In this document: positions 33,318 to 41,420 of the stretch, in pieces
How the letters are laid out: every line of letters begins with the position of its first letter
Numbering within the stretch: position 1 is the first letter of the stretch
Assembly: GCA_021737225.1 (NCBI GenBank)
Contig: JAIPEJ010000003.1
Location: forward strand, 1 to 41,420
Direction: 5' to 3'
DNA from: Desulfobacteraceae bacterium
Lineage (GTDB): Bacteria > Desulfobacterota > Desulfobacteria > Desulfobacterales > Desulfosalsimonadaceae
Length of the DNA stretch: 41,420 nucleotides
The notes under the pieces: model-generated
What the model was told of the DNA's origin: nothing
Seen by the model: only the letters and a program-made list of their open reading frames with translations
Database searches by the model: none
Program-made: the position numbers and the translations under genes

Positions 33318-35198
33318 TCATCCTTGGGTTTCCACCATGCGCCGGTAAAAGCCGTCTGCTGCCATGAGCTGTTCGTGGCCGCCGGATTCGATAACGCGGC
33401 CGTGGTGCATAACCAGTATTGTATCGGCGATTTTCGCGGTGGACAGCCGGTGGGCGATGACAATGGCGGTGCGTTCTGCCATGAGAGTGGACAGGGCCTG
33501 CTGGATACTGGCCTCGGTTTCGGAGTCGATGTACGAGGTGGCCTCGTCAAATATGATGAGTTCCGGATCCGCGGCAATCGCCCGGGCAATGGAAATTAAC
33601 TGCCGCTGGCCCGAGGAAAGCGTGGCGCCCTGCTCGGTGAGCCGGGTGTGAATGCCTTCGGGCAGCCGGTGGATAAAGGGTCCGGCATGGGACCGGGCCA
33701 GCACCCGGTCGATGGTTTGCCGGTCCGGCTCGCCGTTTGCCCCGAAGATGTTGTGCATGATGGAGCCGGAAAACAGAAACGGGTCCTGGGAGACCAGGGC
33801 GATTTTGCTGCGCAGATCACTGAGCCTGAATCTGCGGATATCCGTGCCGTTGACCCGCACGGCGCCCGCGTCCGGATCGTAAAAGCGCATGATCAGGTTG
33901 ATCAGCGAGGTCTTGCCCGCGCCCGTGGGACCCACCACGGCCAGGGTGCTGCCGGCGGGCACGGAAAAATCGATTCCCCGGATCACGGGTTCGTCCTGGG
34001 CGTAGCCGAACCAGACGTTGTGCCCGGAGATTTCGGTAAAGCGCGCAGGCATGGCCGCGGCCCGGCCGGCTTCGGGCTCGGGCAGGCGGTCTTCTTCATC
34101 CAGGATCAGGAAAATGCGTTCCGCGGATGACAGGGCATTTTGCGTGATGTTATATTTTTCCGCAATATCCCGGATCGGCCGGAAAAACATCCGGATATAG
34201 GAGATAAACACCACCAGCTCGCCGAGGCTCACCCGGCCGGCCAGGATGCCCGAGCCGCCGGCAAAGATCACCACGGCCAGCCCCACAGAGCTCATCAGCT
34301 CGATAAACGGCATGAACAGGGCAAATACCGTGATCTGGCGCATGCCCGCGGTGAAGTTCTCGCGGTTAATCCGCCGGAAATCGTCGTAGTTGTTTTTCTC
34401 CTGGCCGAAAAGCTGGATGATGTTGATGCCGCCGATGGTCTCCGAGAACTTGGTGTTGATCTCCGCGGCCTTGATGCGAAGCGTGCGATAGGCGTTCCTG
34501 GCGGTGTTGGCGAACTTGAACCCGGCGTAGAACACAAACGGGAAGATTACGTACACGGCCAGGGAAAGCTGCCAGTCAATGGCAAAAAGCACTGCTGTGA
34601 TGCCGATGAGCAGGAAGATGTCCTTTAGCACGAAAATAATGACCGAGGTCAGCATTTCATGCATGTTCTGGATGTCGTTGGTCACCCGGGTCACCAGGCG
34701 GCCCACCGGGTTGGTGTTAAAGAAATGCACAGACAGCCGCTGGATGTGGGAAAAAAGCGACAGCCGCAGCTCGTGCATGATGCTCTGGGCCGTGTATTCC
34801 ATGAGCAAAACATGCCCGAAGTTCACCGCCAGGTTGAGCAGGATGATCACCAAAAGGATCAGGGCCATTTTGTTTAAGCCCTGGTAATCCGCCTGTTTTT
34901 CTTCGGGTGTTCTTTTTTCGGCCGGCTTTTGGGAGCTTTGCGAATCCGGCCCGGGCGCGTCGGTCCCGACGGATGCGGGCCGATCAACTGCGTGCTCGGG
35001 TACGATATAGCGGTCAATGGCTTCCTTGGTCACGTAGGGAACGGCCAGTTCCAGCAGGGTCACCGCTGCCATGAGGATCAGGGCGACGGTCAGCAGGAGC
35101 TTGTATGGCCGGATAAACGGAACAATCCGCCGCAGCAGGCGCACGTCCGCGGACTTGCCCAGCTCCTTTTCCCCGAATATGTCCCTTTGCTCAGTCAT
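33318..35198 (-). CDS. ABC exporter half-transporter with fused ATPase (consensus site subunit)
   Basis: This 626-residue protein has an N-terminal six-helix membrane domain (roughly residues 25-350) and a nucleotide-binding domain with Walker A GPTGAGKTSL, signature LSSGQRQL and Walker B IIFDEATSYID. The catalytic Glu is present. A charged Pro/Gln/Glu-rich insert between TM1 and TM2 (about residues 70-105) is unusual. It matches the larger partner of heterodimeric YheI/YheH (BmrC/BmrD)-type exporters. The smaller partner is encoded 12 bp upstream. The substrate is probably drugs or lipids and cannot be told from sequence. It ends almost at the repeat element. Confidence 0.92.
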   Translation of the reverse strand: MTEQRDIFGEKELGKSADVRLLRRIVPFIRPYKLLLTVALILMAAVTLLELAVPYVTKEAIDRYIVPEHAVDRPASVGTDAPGPDSQSSQKPAEKRTPEEKQADYQGLNKMALILLVIILLNLAVNFGHVLLMEYTAQSIMHELRLSLFSHIQRLSVHFFNTNPVGRLVTRVTNDIQNMHEMLTSVIIFVLKDIFLLIGITAVLFAIDWQLSLAVYVIFPFVFYAGFKFANTARNAYRTLRIKAAEINTKFSETIGGINIIQLFGQEKNNYDDFRRINRENFTAGMRQITVFALFMPFIELMSSVGLAVVIFAGGSGILAGRVSLGELVVFISYIRMFFRPIRDIAEKYNITQNALSSAERIFLILDEEDRLPEPEAGRAAAMPARFTEISGHNVWFGYAQDEPVIRGIDFSVPAGSTLAVVGPTGAGKTSLINLIMRFYDPDAGAVRVNGTDIRRFRLSDLRSKIALVSQDPFLFSGSIMHNIFGANGEPDRQTIDRVLARSHAGPFIHRLPEGIHTRLTEQGATLSSGQRQLISIARAIAADPELIIFDEATSYIDSETEASIQQALSTLMAERTAIVIAHRLSTAKIADTILVMHHGRVIESGGHEQLMAADGFYRRMVETQG

Positions 35199-35210
35199 GA
35201 GATCGTCGGA

Positions 35211-36944
35211 TTACGCCTCGTATCGCTGAAGCATTTCGGTTTTGGCATAGTAGTCGTGCTTTGCCGTCAGTTCTTCGTGCGTGCCCGACTCCGCGATTGT
35301 CCCGTTCTGGACCACGATGATCCGGTCTGCAAACGAAACCGCCGGGATGCGGTGCGATGCGATCAGGATGGTTTTTTCCCGGGCCAGTCCCTGGATTACA
35401 GAAAGAATTTCCGCGGCGGTTTCGGTGTCCACCTGGCCGATGGGATCATCGAGCAGCAGCACGGGCGCGTCCCGGAGCAGGGCGCGGGCCAGCACGATGC
35501 GCTGTTTCTGGCCGCCCGAAAGCACCACGCCCCGTTCTCCCACCGGCGTGTCAAATCCCTTTGGAAACGTCCGGATGGTTTCATACAGGGCGGCCTGCTC
35601 GGCCACCCGGATGAGCTCGGATTCCTGCGTGGGCCGGCCAAAGGCGATGTTGTCCCGGATGCTGCCGGAAAACAGGTACGGCTCCTGGGGCACGTGCGCG
35701 ATGCAGCTTCGCAGGTCCGCGAGTTTCAGGTCCCGGATGTCGGTTCCATCGAGGCGGATAATGCCATGGCTGACGTCATAGCGCCGGGTGACCAGGTTGA
35801 GCAGGGTGGTTTTGCCGCATCCCTGGGGGCCGATAATCCCCAGGGTGCCGCCCGGGGGCAACTCCAGGTCAAGGTTTTCTACCGCGGGCCCGCTGCTTTT
35901 GGGGTAGGCAAAAGAGACGTTTGCAAATGAGATCCGCCCGTGGCATGTCTCAAGACTCCGGGCATCCGGGCGGTCCCGGATGTCTGGCTCGGCTGCGAGA
36001 ATCGAGTTGATCCGGTCCAGCGATGCGCTGCCGCGCTGGATCAGGTTGGTCAGCCAGCCCAGGGCCATCATGGGCCAGGTGAGCATGTTGAGGTAGCTGA
36101 TAAATGCCACGAAATCGCCCGGGGTGATGAGTTTCGCGATTGTGAGCCGCCCGCCGAAAAACACCACGATGGTCAGGCTGACATTTGTGAAAAACACCAT
36201 CATGGGGAAAAAGGAACCGGTGATATTGACAAGCTTGATGTTGTCGGCAATGTAACTGTTGGAAACGCTTTTCAGGCGCGTAAATTCGGTTCCCTCCCGG
36301 TTGTAGGCCTTGACCATGCGGATGCCGGAAAAGCTTTCCCGCACGATTTCGGTCATATCCGAGAAGGTGGCCTGCACCCGGGTGTACAATCGGTGCATCT
36401 TGCGCCCGAATATGCGGGTGAACACCGCGATTACAGGCATGGGAATCAGGGCCAGGGCCGTGAGCCGGATGTCGATGTATGCCATGAAACCGATGGCTGC
36501 ACTGCCCAGGAAAATCGCGTCGGTCAGGGCCACCATGCCCATGCCCACGGCCATGCGCACGTTGTTGATGTCGTTGGTGGCATGGGCCATGAGGTCGCCC
36601 GTGGAGCGCTGGTCAAAATAGGCTGATGAAAGGGTCTGCACGTGGGAAAACAGGCGGTTGCGCAGGCCTTCTTCAACCACCCGGGAGGTGCCGATTAACA
36701 GCCGGCGCCAGAAGAAACGCAGTACCGTCATAAACGCGGCGATCAAGGCGATCATGCCCGCATACCGGCCCAGGCCCGCCATGTCGATGGTTCCTGCAGT
36801 GAGTTCGTCAACCGCCCACTTGACCACCCGGGGGATGAACAACTGGAGAACATCGACCACCATCAGGCAGGCGATGCCGATGAATATGATTCCGCGTCTC
36901 TGGTGAAAGTAGGGTTTTATCAGGTGAAACGAGCCCATGGGCAA
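35211..36944 (-). CDS. ABC exporter half-transporter with fused ATPase (degenerate site subunit)
   Basis: The 577-residue protein has a six-helix exporter domain (from FIGIACLMVVDVLQLF on) and a nucleotide-binding domain with Walker A GPQGCGKTTL, signature LSGGQKQR and Walker B VLLLDDPIGQVD. The residue after the Walker B Asp is Asp instead of the catalytic Glu, as in the degenerate subunit of heterodimeric exporters. With the next gene (12 bp gap) it should form one asymmetric exporter in the inner membrane. The start ATG 36944 is about 185 bp from the divergent channel gene, so both promoters lie in that space. Confidence 0.92.
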   Translation of the reverse strand: MPMGSFHLIKPYFHQRRGIIFIGIACLMVVDVLQLFIPRVVKWAVDELTAGTIDMAGLGRYAGMIALIAAFMTVLRFFWRRLLIGTSRVVEEGLRNRLFSHVQTLSSAYFDQRSTGDLMAHATNDINNVRMAVGMGMVALTDAIFLGSAAIGFMAYIDIRLTALALIPMPVIAVFTRIFGRKMHRLYTRVQATFSDMTEIVRESFSGIRMVKAYNREGTEFTRLKSVSNSYIADNIKLVNITGSFFPMMVFFTNVSLTIVVFFGGRLTIAKLITPGDFVAFISYLNMLTWPMMALGWLTNLIQRGSASLDRINSILAAEPDIRDRPDARSLETCHGRISFANVSFAYPKSSGPAVENLDLELPPGGTLGIIGPQGCGKTTLLNLVTRRYDVSHGIIRLDGTDIRDLKLADLRSCIAHVPQEPYLFSGSIRDNIAFGRPTQESELIRVAEQAALYETIRTFPKGFDTPVGERGVVLSGGQKQRIVLARALLRDAPVLLLDDPIGQVDTETAAEILSVIQGLAREKTILIASHRIPAVSFADRIIVVQNGTIAESGTHEELTAKHDYYAKTEMLQRYEA

Positions 36945-37127
36945 CTCCGATTACATGGTGGCCTTCTGGCTTACTATGGCATGCAGAAGGTGTAAAGATT
37001 TTTTTCATACCCGGTGATGTGCGCACAAGGGTCTGAAAACCGGTGAAAGTGCATTGATATTTCAGATATCCGTGTGATAAGAAGAAAACTGAAAATACTA
37101 CTTCGAATTTATTTTTGAAAGCCTGCA

Positions 37128-39749
37128 ATGAAGCACATCAGATCCTCATTGAAAAAGCCGGGCCGGGCCGCGGGCGCCTGCATCCGGCTTGTGTTCATAC
37201 CCGTTATTCTTGTCCTTTTCTTTCATTGTTCCGCTGTCTGTGCCCAGGAGGTTGCCGCTCCCGGCAGCGCCGGCGAAGGGGTGGTCGGGGCGCCGCGCCT
37301 GTATCAGACCCTTACGCAGTCATTTGAACAGGCCGAGGCGGTGGAACGACAGGAACTGGAGCGAATTTCCGGGCGCCTTGAAGCGGCCAGGGCCGAGCAG
37401 GAGCAGATAAACCGCAGGCTCGGCCGTTTGCAGATCATGATTTCCACGCATTCCAACCTGCTGCTGCTGCCTGACACGGATATTCAATCACTGGAGCAGG
37501 CAGAGATCAGGCAGACCGTGGCCGTGGGCTACATCCGGGAACAGATCCGGGAGCTTCAGGAAAAAATCGAGGAATTAAACAGCGCCCGGGACGAGGCCGA
37601 GGAACAGATTGGTTTTTATACCCGGCAGATCAACGATATCCGGGCTTATCCGGCCGAGATGTCCAGGAGAAAGGAGCTGACAGGCAAGCTTTCCACCCTG
37701 ATGGATATCCTGAAAAGCAAGCAGGAGAAAATCCAACAGCTCATAAAAATTTATACCAGCCGAGTGGAGCGCTTCGAGCGTCTGCAGGCCGAGATGGCCC
37801 CTTTAATCGAACAGATTCACCAGCGTATTGCAAGACAGAAGCAAAGCCGCATTTTTCACTACACCACCACCCCGGTCATTCGGCTGTATAAGGGAGAACT
37901 CCGGACCAATCTGCAGGAGTTCCGGGAAAAAACCCGCAGGTTGTTCGCGCATACCGCCTGGCAGAAACCCGACGTGATCACGTGGAAACAATACGGCATT
38001 TACCTGGCTGTATTTGCTTTTTTTCTGACATTGCTCGAGCTGGTTTTGTACTGGCTCGGCAGGTATTGTCTGAGATGGATGCAGCACTGTCTGGACATGG
38101 GCAAGTTCTGGCAGTACGTGCTTGTCAAGCTGATCCAGAAGTCGCTGCCGCTGGCGGCCGCCATTGCCTTTTTCTATTTTTATCCTATCCGGCCGGCATA
38201 CCGGATCGCCCCGTTTTTCTCGCTTTTTCCCCTGATCATCCGCATCCTGGGGCTGGCCCTGGTCATCCGGTGGGGACTGGTTTTTCTGCGGATGGTTGGC
38301 TCCAGGACCGAAGATGTGCTGTTTCACCGGCTGTATCTGCCGCTGCGGCAGCTTTTGTTCGGGGTGCTGGTCTACGGGATCGGGTATTTCTTCATCAGCC
38401 GGGTGATCTGCTATAACTGCATCAGCCTGGTGGTCTGGCGCCTGGTTTTTGAATTCCTCCTGCTGGGCTGGGGCCTATATTTCTTCGACATTTTCCGGCG
38501 CAATGCGAATTATTCAGGCTATGCCGGGCATTCCGGGTTTACCTGGGCAAGGGTGGCCTTCCCGGTTCTGGGCTACGGGGTGATCGTGCCGGGGATGGTT
38601 GCCGAGCTGGCGGGTTTTGGCGGTCTTGCCGCACACTGGTATAACGGGGTGGCAAAAAGCGTGCTGGTGGTGTTCTGGGGTTTTATCCTGCTGCGGGTGC
38701 TTCGGGAAGCAGACGTACCCGCCTACATGGAGCGATCCGATGATATTGACGTGGACGCCTCGGATCTTGCCGGCAAACAGCCATATCCCGTGCGATGGCT
38801 GCTTGTGCGCCTGTTTCGGCTGGGATGCGTGGCAGGCGGGTTTTATGTTCTGCTGCTGGTCTGGGGGACGCCCCGGGCGATCCTGGCGGATATTTTTTAC
38901 GCCGTGAATTACAAGGTCAATGTCGGCGATTTTCAGCTCAGCCTGATGGGGTTTGTTTACGCGGTGATCGTCCTGGTTGTGATCCACACGGTTGCCGTGA
39001 TCACCAAGGAGCTTTTGCGCAGCCGGATCCTTAAAGACAGGAAGCTGGAAGTCGGGGTAAAAGATTCCATCATCCGGATTACGGGATATGTGCTGTGGGG
39101 CATTGGCGTGGTGATCGCGCTGCGGGTGATGGGCATCAGCGGCACATCGCTCACCGTGGTGTTCGGTGCCCTGGGTATCGGGATCGGGTTCGGCCTGCAG
39201 AATATTTTCAACAACTTTTTAAGCGGCATCATCCTTCTTTTCGAGCGGCCGATCCAGGTGGGCGATGTTGTTGAAATAGGCGGCATATGGGGCACTGTAC
39301 AGGAAATCAATGTTCGTTCCACCCGGGTGCGAACATTTGACAATGCGGACCTGATCATCCCGAACGCGGATTTTATAAGTCAGAGCCTGACCAACTGGAG
39401 CTTTCGTGACTCCCGGGTCAGGAGAAACGTCCTGGTTGGCGTGGCCTACGGCTCTGACATCGATCTGGTGCGCCGGCTTTTAATCGAGGTGGCCTACAAG
39501 CATCCGCGCATTCTGCGACGGCCGCACCCGGAGGTGCTGTTTTCCGATTTCGGTGAAAGCGCCCTGATTTTCAAGCTGCGCTTCTGGGTGCATATTGACT
39601 GGTCTTTGATCGTGGAAACAGACGTGCGCTTTGACATTGACAAGGTTTTCAGGGAAAATGGCATTACGATCCCGTTTCCGCAGCGGGATCTGCATTTTAA
39701 ATCAGACCCCCGTATTTCCGTTTCCGGGACACAGGAGCAGGAAACATGA
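37128..39749 (+). CDS. Large MscS-family mechanosensitive channel (MscK/KefA-like)
   Basis: The 873-residue protein has an N-terminal signal peptide (LVFIPVILVLFFHCSAVCA, cleavage likely after AVCA), a long periplasmic coiled-coil region (about residues 65-245, Glu/Gln/Arg-rich), several membrane helices (about 290-600) and a C-terminal MscS domain. The pore helix and beta domain are recognisable in VVFGALGIGIGFGLQNIFNN, FERPIQVGDVVEIGGIWGTV, and NADLIIPNADFISQSLTNWS. It should open under membrane tension to release solutes. The stop overlaps the next gene as ATGA, so both are co-translated. Confidence 0.93.
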   Translation: MKHIRSSLKKPGRAAGACIRLVFIPVILVLFFHCSAVCAQEVAAPGSAGEGVVGAPRLYQTLTQSFEQAEAVERQELERISGRLEAARAEQEQINRRLGRLQIMISTHSNLLLLPDTDIQSLEQAEIRQTVAVGYIREQIRELQEKIEELNSARDEAEEQIGFYTRQINDIRAYPAEMSRRKELTGKLSTLMDILKSKQEKIQQLIKIYTSRVERFERLQAEMAPLIEQIHQRIARQKQSRIFHYTTTPVIRLYKGELRTNLQEFREKTRRLFAHTAWQKPDVITWKQYGIYLAVFAFFLTLLELVLYWLGRYCLRWMQHCLDMGKFWQYVLVKLIQKSLPLAAAIAFFYFYPIRPAYRIAPFFSLFPLIIRILGLALVIRWGLVFLRMVGSRTEDVLFHRLYLPLRQLLFGVLVYGIGYFFISRVICYNCISLVVWRLVFEFLLLGWGLYFFDIFRRNANYSGYAGHSGFTWARVAFPVLGYGVIVPGMVAELAGFGGLAAHWYNGVAKSVLVVFWGFILLRVLREADVPAYMERSDDIDVDASDLAGKQPYPVRWLLVRLFRLGCVAGGFYVLLLVWGTPRAILADIFYAVNYKVNVGDFQLSLMGFVYAVIVLVVIHTVAVITKELLRSRILKDRKLEVGVKDSIIRITGYVLWGIGVVIALRVMGISGTSLTVVFGALGIGIGFGLQNIFNNFLSGIILLFERPIQVGDVVEIGGIWGTVQEINVRSTRVRTFDNADLIIPNADFISQSLTNWSFRDSRVRRNVLVGVAYGSDIDLVRRLLIEVAYKHPRILRRPHPEVLFSDFGESALIFKLRFWVHIDWSLIVETDVRFDIDKVFRENGITIPFPQRDLHFKSDPRISVSGTQEQET

Positions 39750-40963
39750 CCGCACAGTTTGTCGTACTGGGCCTGTTGATCGTACTCTCGGGCCTTTTTT
39801 CATCATCGGAGACCGCGCTTTTTTCCATCAGCAAGACCAAGGCCCGGCACTTGGCAAAGTCCGGCGGCCGGGCCAGTCAATTGATTTTCCGGATGAAGGA
39901 GGATCCCCACAGGCTGCTTTCCACGATTCTCATCGGAAACAACCTGGTCAATATCGGGGCCTCGTCTCTGGCCACAGCCGTTACCATGCAGTATTTTTCA
40001 AACAATGCCGTGGGCATTGCCACCGGCATCATGACGTTTCTGATCCTGGTCTTTGGCGAGATCTTTCCCAAGACCCTGGCAGCCCAGCACAACGTGGCCA
40101 TCGGCAGGGTCGTGATCCTGCCGCTGTTCTGGCTTTCCTTCCTGCTCTTCCCGGTGATCTGGCTTTTGAACTTCGTGCCCAGGCTGGCGGGCGCGGCCCG
40201 CGGGGCGCCGCCGGTTACCGAGGACGAGCTGATCACCTTTGTCGACGTGGTCCAAGAAGGCGGGCAGATCAACCCGGAGGAGCGAGAGTTGATCTACAAC
40301 GTGATCAAGCTCGATGATGTCAGCGTATCAGAGATCATGACGCCGAGTGCCGATATATTCGTTATAGAAAGGGACAAGCAGCCGGACCTGGAAAAGATCC
40401 TGGAGTCCGGCTTTACCCGGATTCCCGTGATCTCCGGGGACATCGATCACGTGGTGGGGCTGGTCAATGTCAAGGACCTGTTCAAGCAGGCAGTGCGCTC
40501 AAACGGCGGCGTGGATATCGAGAAAATCATGCGGGCGCCTTATTTCGTGCCGGAGCACAAAAAGCTCGACCAGTTGCTCAACCAGTTCAAGCGTAAAAAG
40601 GAGCATGCGGCCGTCGTGGTCAATGAATACGGCGAGGTCTCCGGCATGATCACGCTAGAGGACGTGCTCGAGGCCATTGTGGGCGATATCGTGGATGAAA
40701 CCGATATTGTCAAGCCCCCGGTGGTAAAGCTCCGGGAAAAGGAATGGCTGGTGCTGGGGTCTGCGGATATCAGGACCGTAAACGAAAAACTGCGCATGAA
40801 CATCCCGGAATCGGGCGCCTATGAAACCTTTACCGGGTACATCCTCGAGCAGATCGGTCGCATCCCACGCGAGCAGGAACAACTCGTGGTCGGCAAGTAC
40901 GTGGTCACGGTCAAGGAAGTCGAGGGCAACCGTGTGATCTCATTTATCGTGCAGCGCAAGTAG
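39746..40963 (+). CDS. CNNM/CorC-HlyC-type membrane protein with CBS domains
   Basis: The 405-residue protein has an N-terminal DUF21/CNNM membrane domain with SGLFSSSETALFSISKTKAR, then GNNLVNIGASSLATAV and the FGEIFPKTLA segment. Two CBS domains follow (MTPSADIFVIE, then IPVISGDIDHVVGLVNVKDL; and FVPEHKKLDQLLNQFKRKKE, then VVNEYGEVSGMITLEDVLEA), and then a CorC/HlyC C-terminal domain. Family members are linked to magnesium or cobalt efflux; the old name haemolysin is misleading. It overlaps the MscS-family gene by four bases, which suggests coordinated response to ionic or osmotic stress. Confidence 0.93.
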   Translation: MTAQFVVLGLLIVLSGLFSSSETALFSISKTKARHLAKSGGRASQLIFRMKEDPHRLLSTILIGNNLVNIGASSLATAVTMQYFSNNAVGIATGIMTFLILVFGEIFPKTLAAQHNVAIGRVVILPLFWLSFLLFPVIWLLNFVPRLAGAARGAPPVTEDELITFVDVVQEGGQINPEERELIYNVIKLDDVSVSEIMTPSADIFVIERDKQPDLEKILESGFTRIPVISGDIDHVVGLVNVKDLFKQAVRSNGGVDIEKIMRAPYFVPEHKKLDQLLNQFKRKKEHAAVVVNEYGEVSGMITLEDVLEAIVGDIVDETDIVKPPVVKLREKEWLVLGSADIRTVNEKLRMNIPESGAYETFTGYILEQIGRIPREQEQLVVGKYVVTVKEVEGNRVISFIVQRK

Positions 40964-40967
40964 CCGG

Positions 40968-40988
40968 TAACCCCCCTTCGGGCGGTTA
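40968..40988. terminator. Hairpin between convergent genes, possible terminator
   Basis: TAACCCCCC and GGCGGTTA form a stem with one C-C mismatch around a TTC loop. It lies between the convergent stop codons of the CBS-domain gene and the SHOCT gene. There is no T-run, so termination is only a possibility. Confidence 0.35.
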
Positions 40989-41348
40989 TGTGAGCAGGTC
41001 CTTTTTCTTTTCCTCGAATTCCGCCTTGTCGATTTCGCCCCGGGCATAGCGCTGCTTGAGAATATCCAGCGCGCCTGCCGAATCGCTGCGGGGGGTGCCG
41101 GACTCTGTTTTCGTGCTCTGGACCAGCCACTTGATCAGGTAAATCAGCCCCACGATCACAAGCACCCAGACCACGAGCATGAAGATTCCGCCGAACCAGC
41201 CCATGAATCCCCATCCGCCCATCATTGACGGGCCCATGTGCCAGTCGTTGTATCTGCCCTGCTGGGCCAGGGCCGGCTGGGCAAATTGAAACAGCATTAT
41301 AAAAGAGCTTAGAACGGCACTCAAAGTAAAAGTACGACGCAGTTTCAT
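40986..41348 (-). CDS. Small membrane protein with SHOCT domain
   Basis: The 120-residue product has a signal-like N-terminus ([20 protein letters not shown]), a Gly/Met/Trp-rich stretch, one strong membrane helix ([20 protein letters not shown]) and a C-terminal SHOCT motif ([20 protein letters not shown]), a short domain often found at the ends of membrane proteins. The function of this family is unknown. AAGGAGA precedes the ATG by seven bases. The repeat copy at 41368 lies only 20 bp upstream, so it occupies the expected promoter or leader of this gene. Confidence 0.85.
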   Translation of the reverse strand: MKLRRTFTLSAVLSSFIMLFQFAQPALAQQGRYNDWHMGPSMMGGWGFMGWFGGIFMLVVWVLVIVGLIYLIKWLVQSTKTESGTPRSDSAGALDILKQRYARGEIDKAEFEEKKKDLLT

Positions 41349-41367
41349 GACAAGTCTCCTTGGTCCG

Positions 41368-41420
41368 GTAAAAAGTCTTTTTTACAGGCAGTGTTAAGTT
41401 TTAAGTGATTAAGTGTTTAA
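41368..41420 (+). repeat. Dispersed repeat, copy 3 (cut by window edge)
   Basis: GTAAAAAGTCTTTTTTACAG, then GCAGTGTTAAGTTTTAAGTG and ATTAAGTGTTTAA match copy 1 (29155 onwards) without a difference as far as the window goes. The upstream GCCT of the hairpin is changed here, so the element seems truncated at its left end next to the SHOCT gene. Confidence 0.7.

Overview
The window looks like a chromosomal segment of a Gram-negative sulfate-reducer-type bacterium, probably Desulfobacterota (Desulfobacterales). This is an inference. It rests on a long formate-tetrahydrofolate ligase, a tmRNA whose tag reads ADDYNYALAA, GC-rich core genes, and core gene families common in that group. No ribosomal marker is present to confirm it.

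Positions 1-20.2 kb are an accessory (defence) island, lower and more uneven in GC than the rest. Its left part holds an XRE/ImmA-like regulator cut by the window edge. Divergent from it is a compact operon for a bacterial ubiquitin-like conjugation system: a 39-residue proline-rich peptide ending in Gly, an E2-like protein with a large C-terminal extension, an E1/ThiF-like enzyme and a JAMM (JAB) metalloprotease. No beta-grasp ubiquitin-like protein is visible, so the peptide is a candidate unconventional modifier or target. A decayed nuclease fragment, a short tyrosine recombinase and a small lipoprotein follow. Next comes a complete type 1 BREX operon on the minus strand, transcribed brxA-brxB-brxC-pglX-[ParE/antitoxin module]-[40-codon ORF]-pglZ-brxL. 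The island ends at the 3' end of ssrA (tmRNA), a classic integration hotspot.

Positions 20.2-29.1 kb are core-like: ssrA with its promoter, smpB, ptsH-ptsI, a LOG-family gene, an apparently orphan DNA methyltransferase overlapping an SpmA/SpmB-type membrane protein, an ABC-class P-loop ATPase, a four-TM holin-family protein and a small hypothetical protein.

Positions 29.1-41.4 kb hold a two-gene arginine-to-putrescine pathway (pyruvoyl arginine decarboxylase and agmatinase), formate-tetrahydrofolate ligase, a heterodimeric ABC exporter pair, a large MscS-family channel overlapping a CorC/HlyC-type protein, and an SHOCT-domain membrane protein. Three copies of a hairpin-forming ~55-65 bp repeat sit in the intergenic gaps here, at least two of them inside longer elements with imperfect terminal inverted repeats. 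They look like a family of non-autonomous mobile elements.

The strongest candidate for something new is the E2-E1-JAMM operon with the proline-rich Gly-terminated peptide (901-3276). It is encoded next to a regulator whose ImmA-type zinc motif has lost its HE pair.
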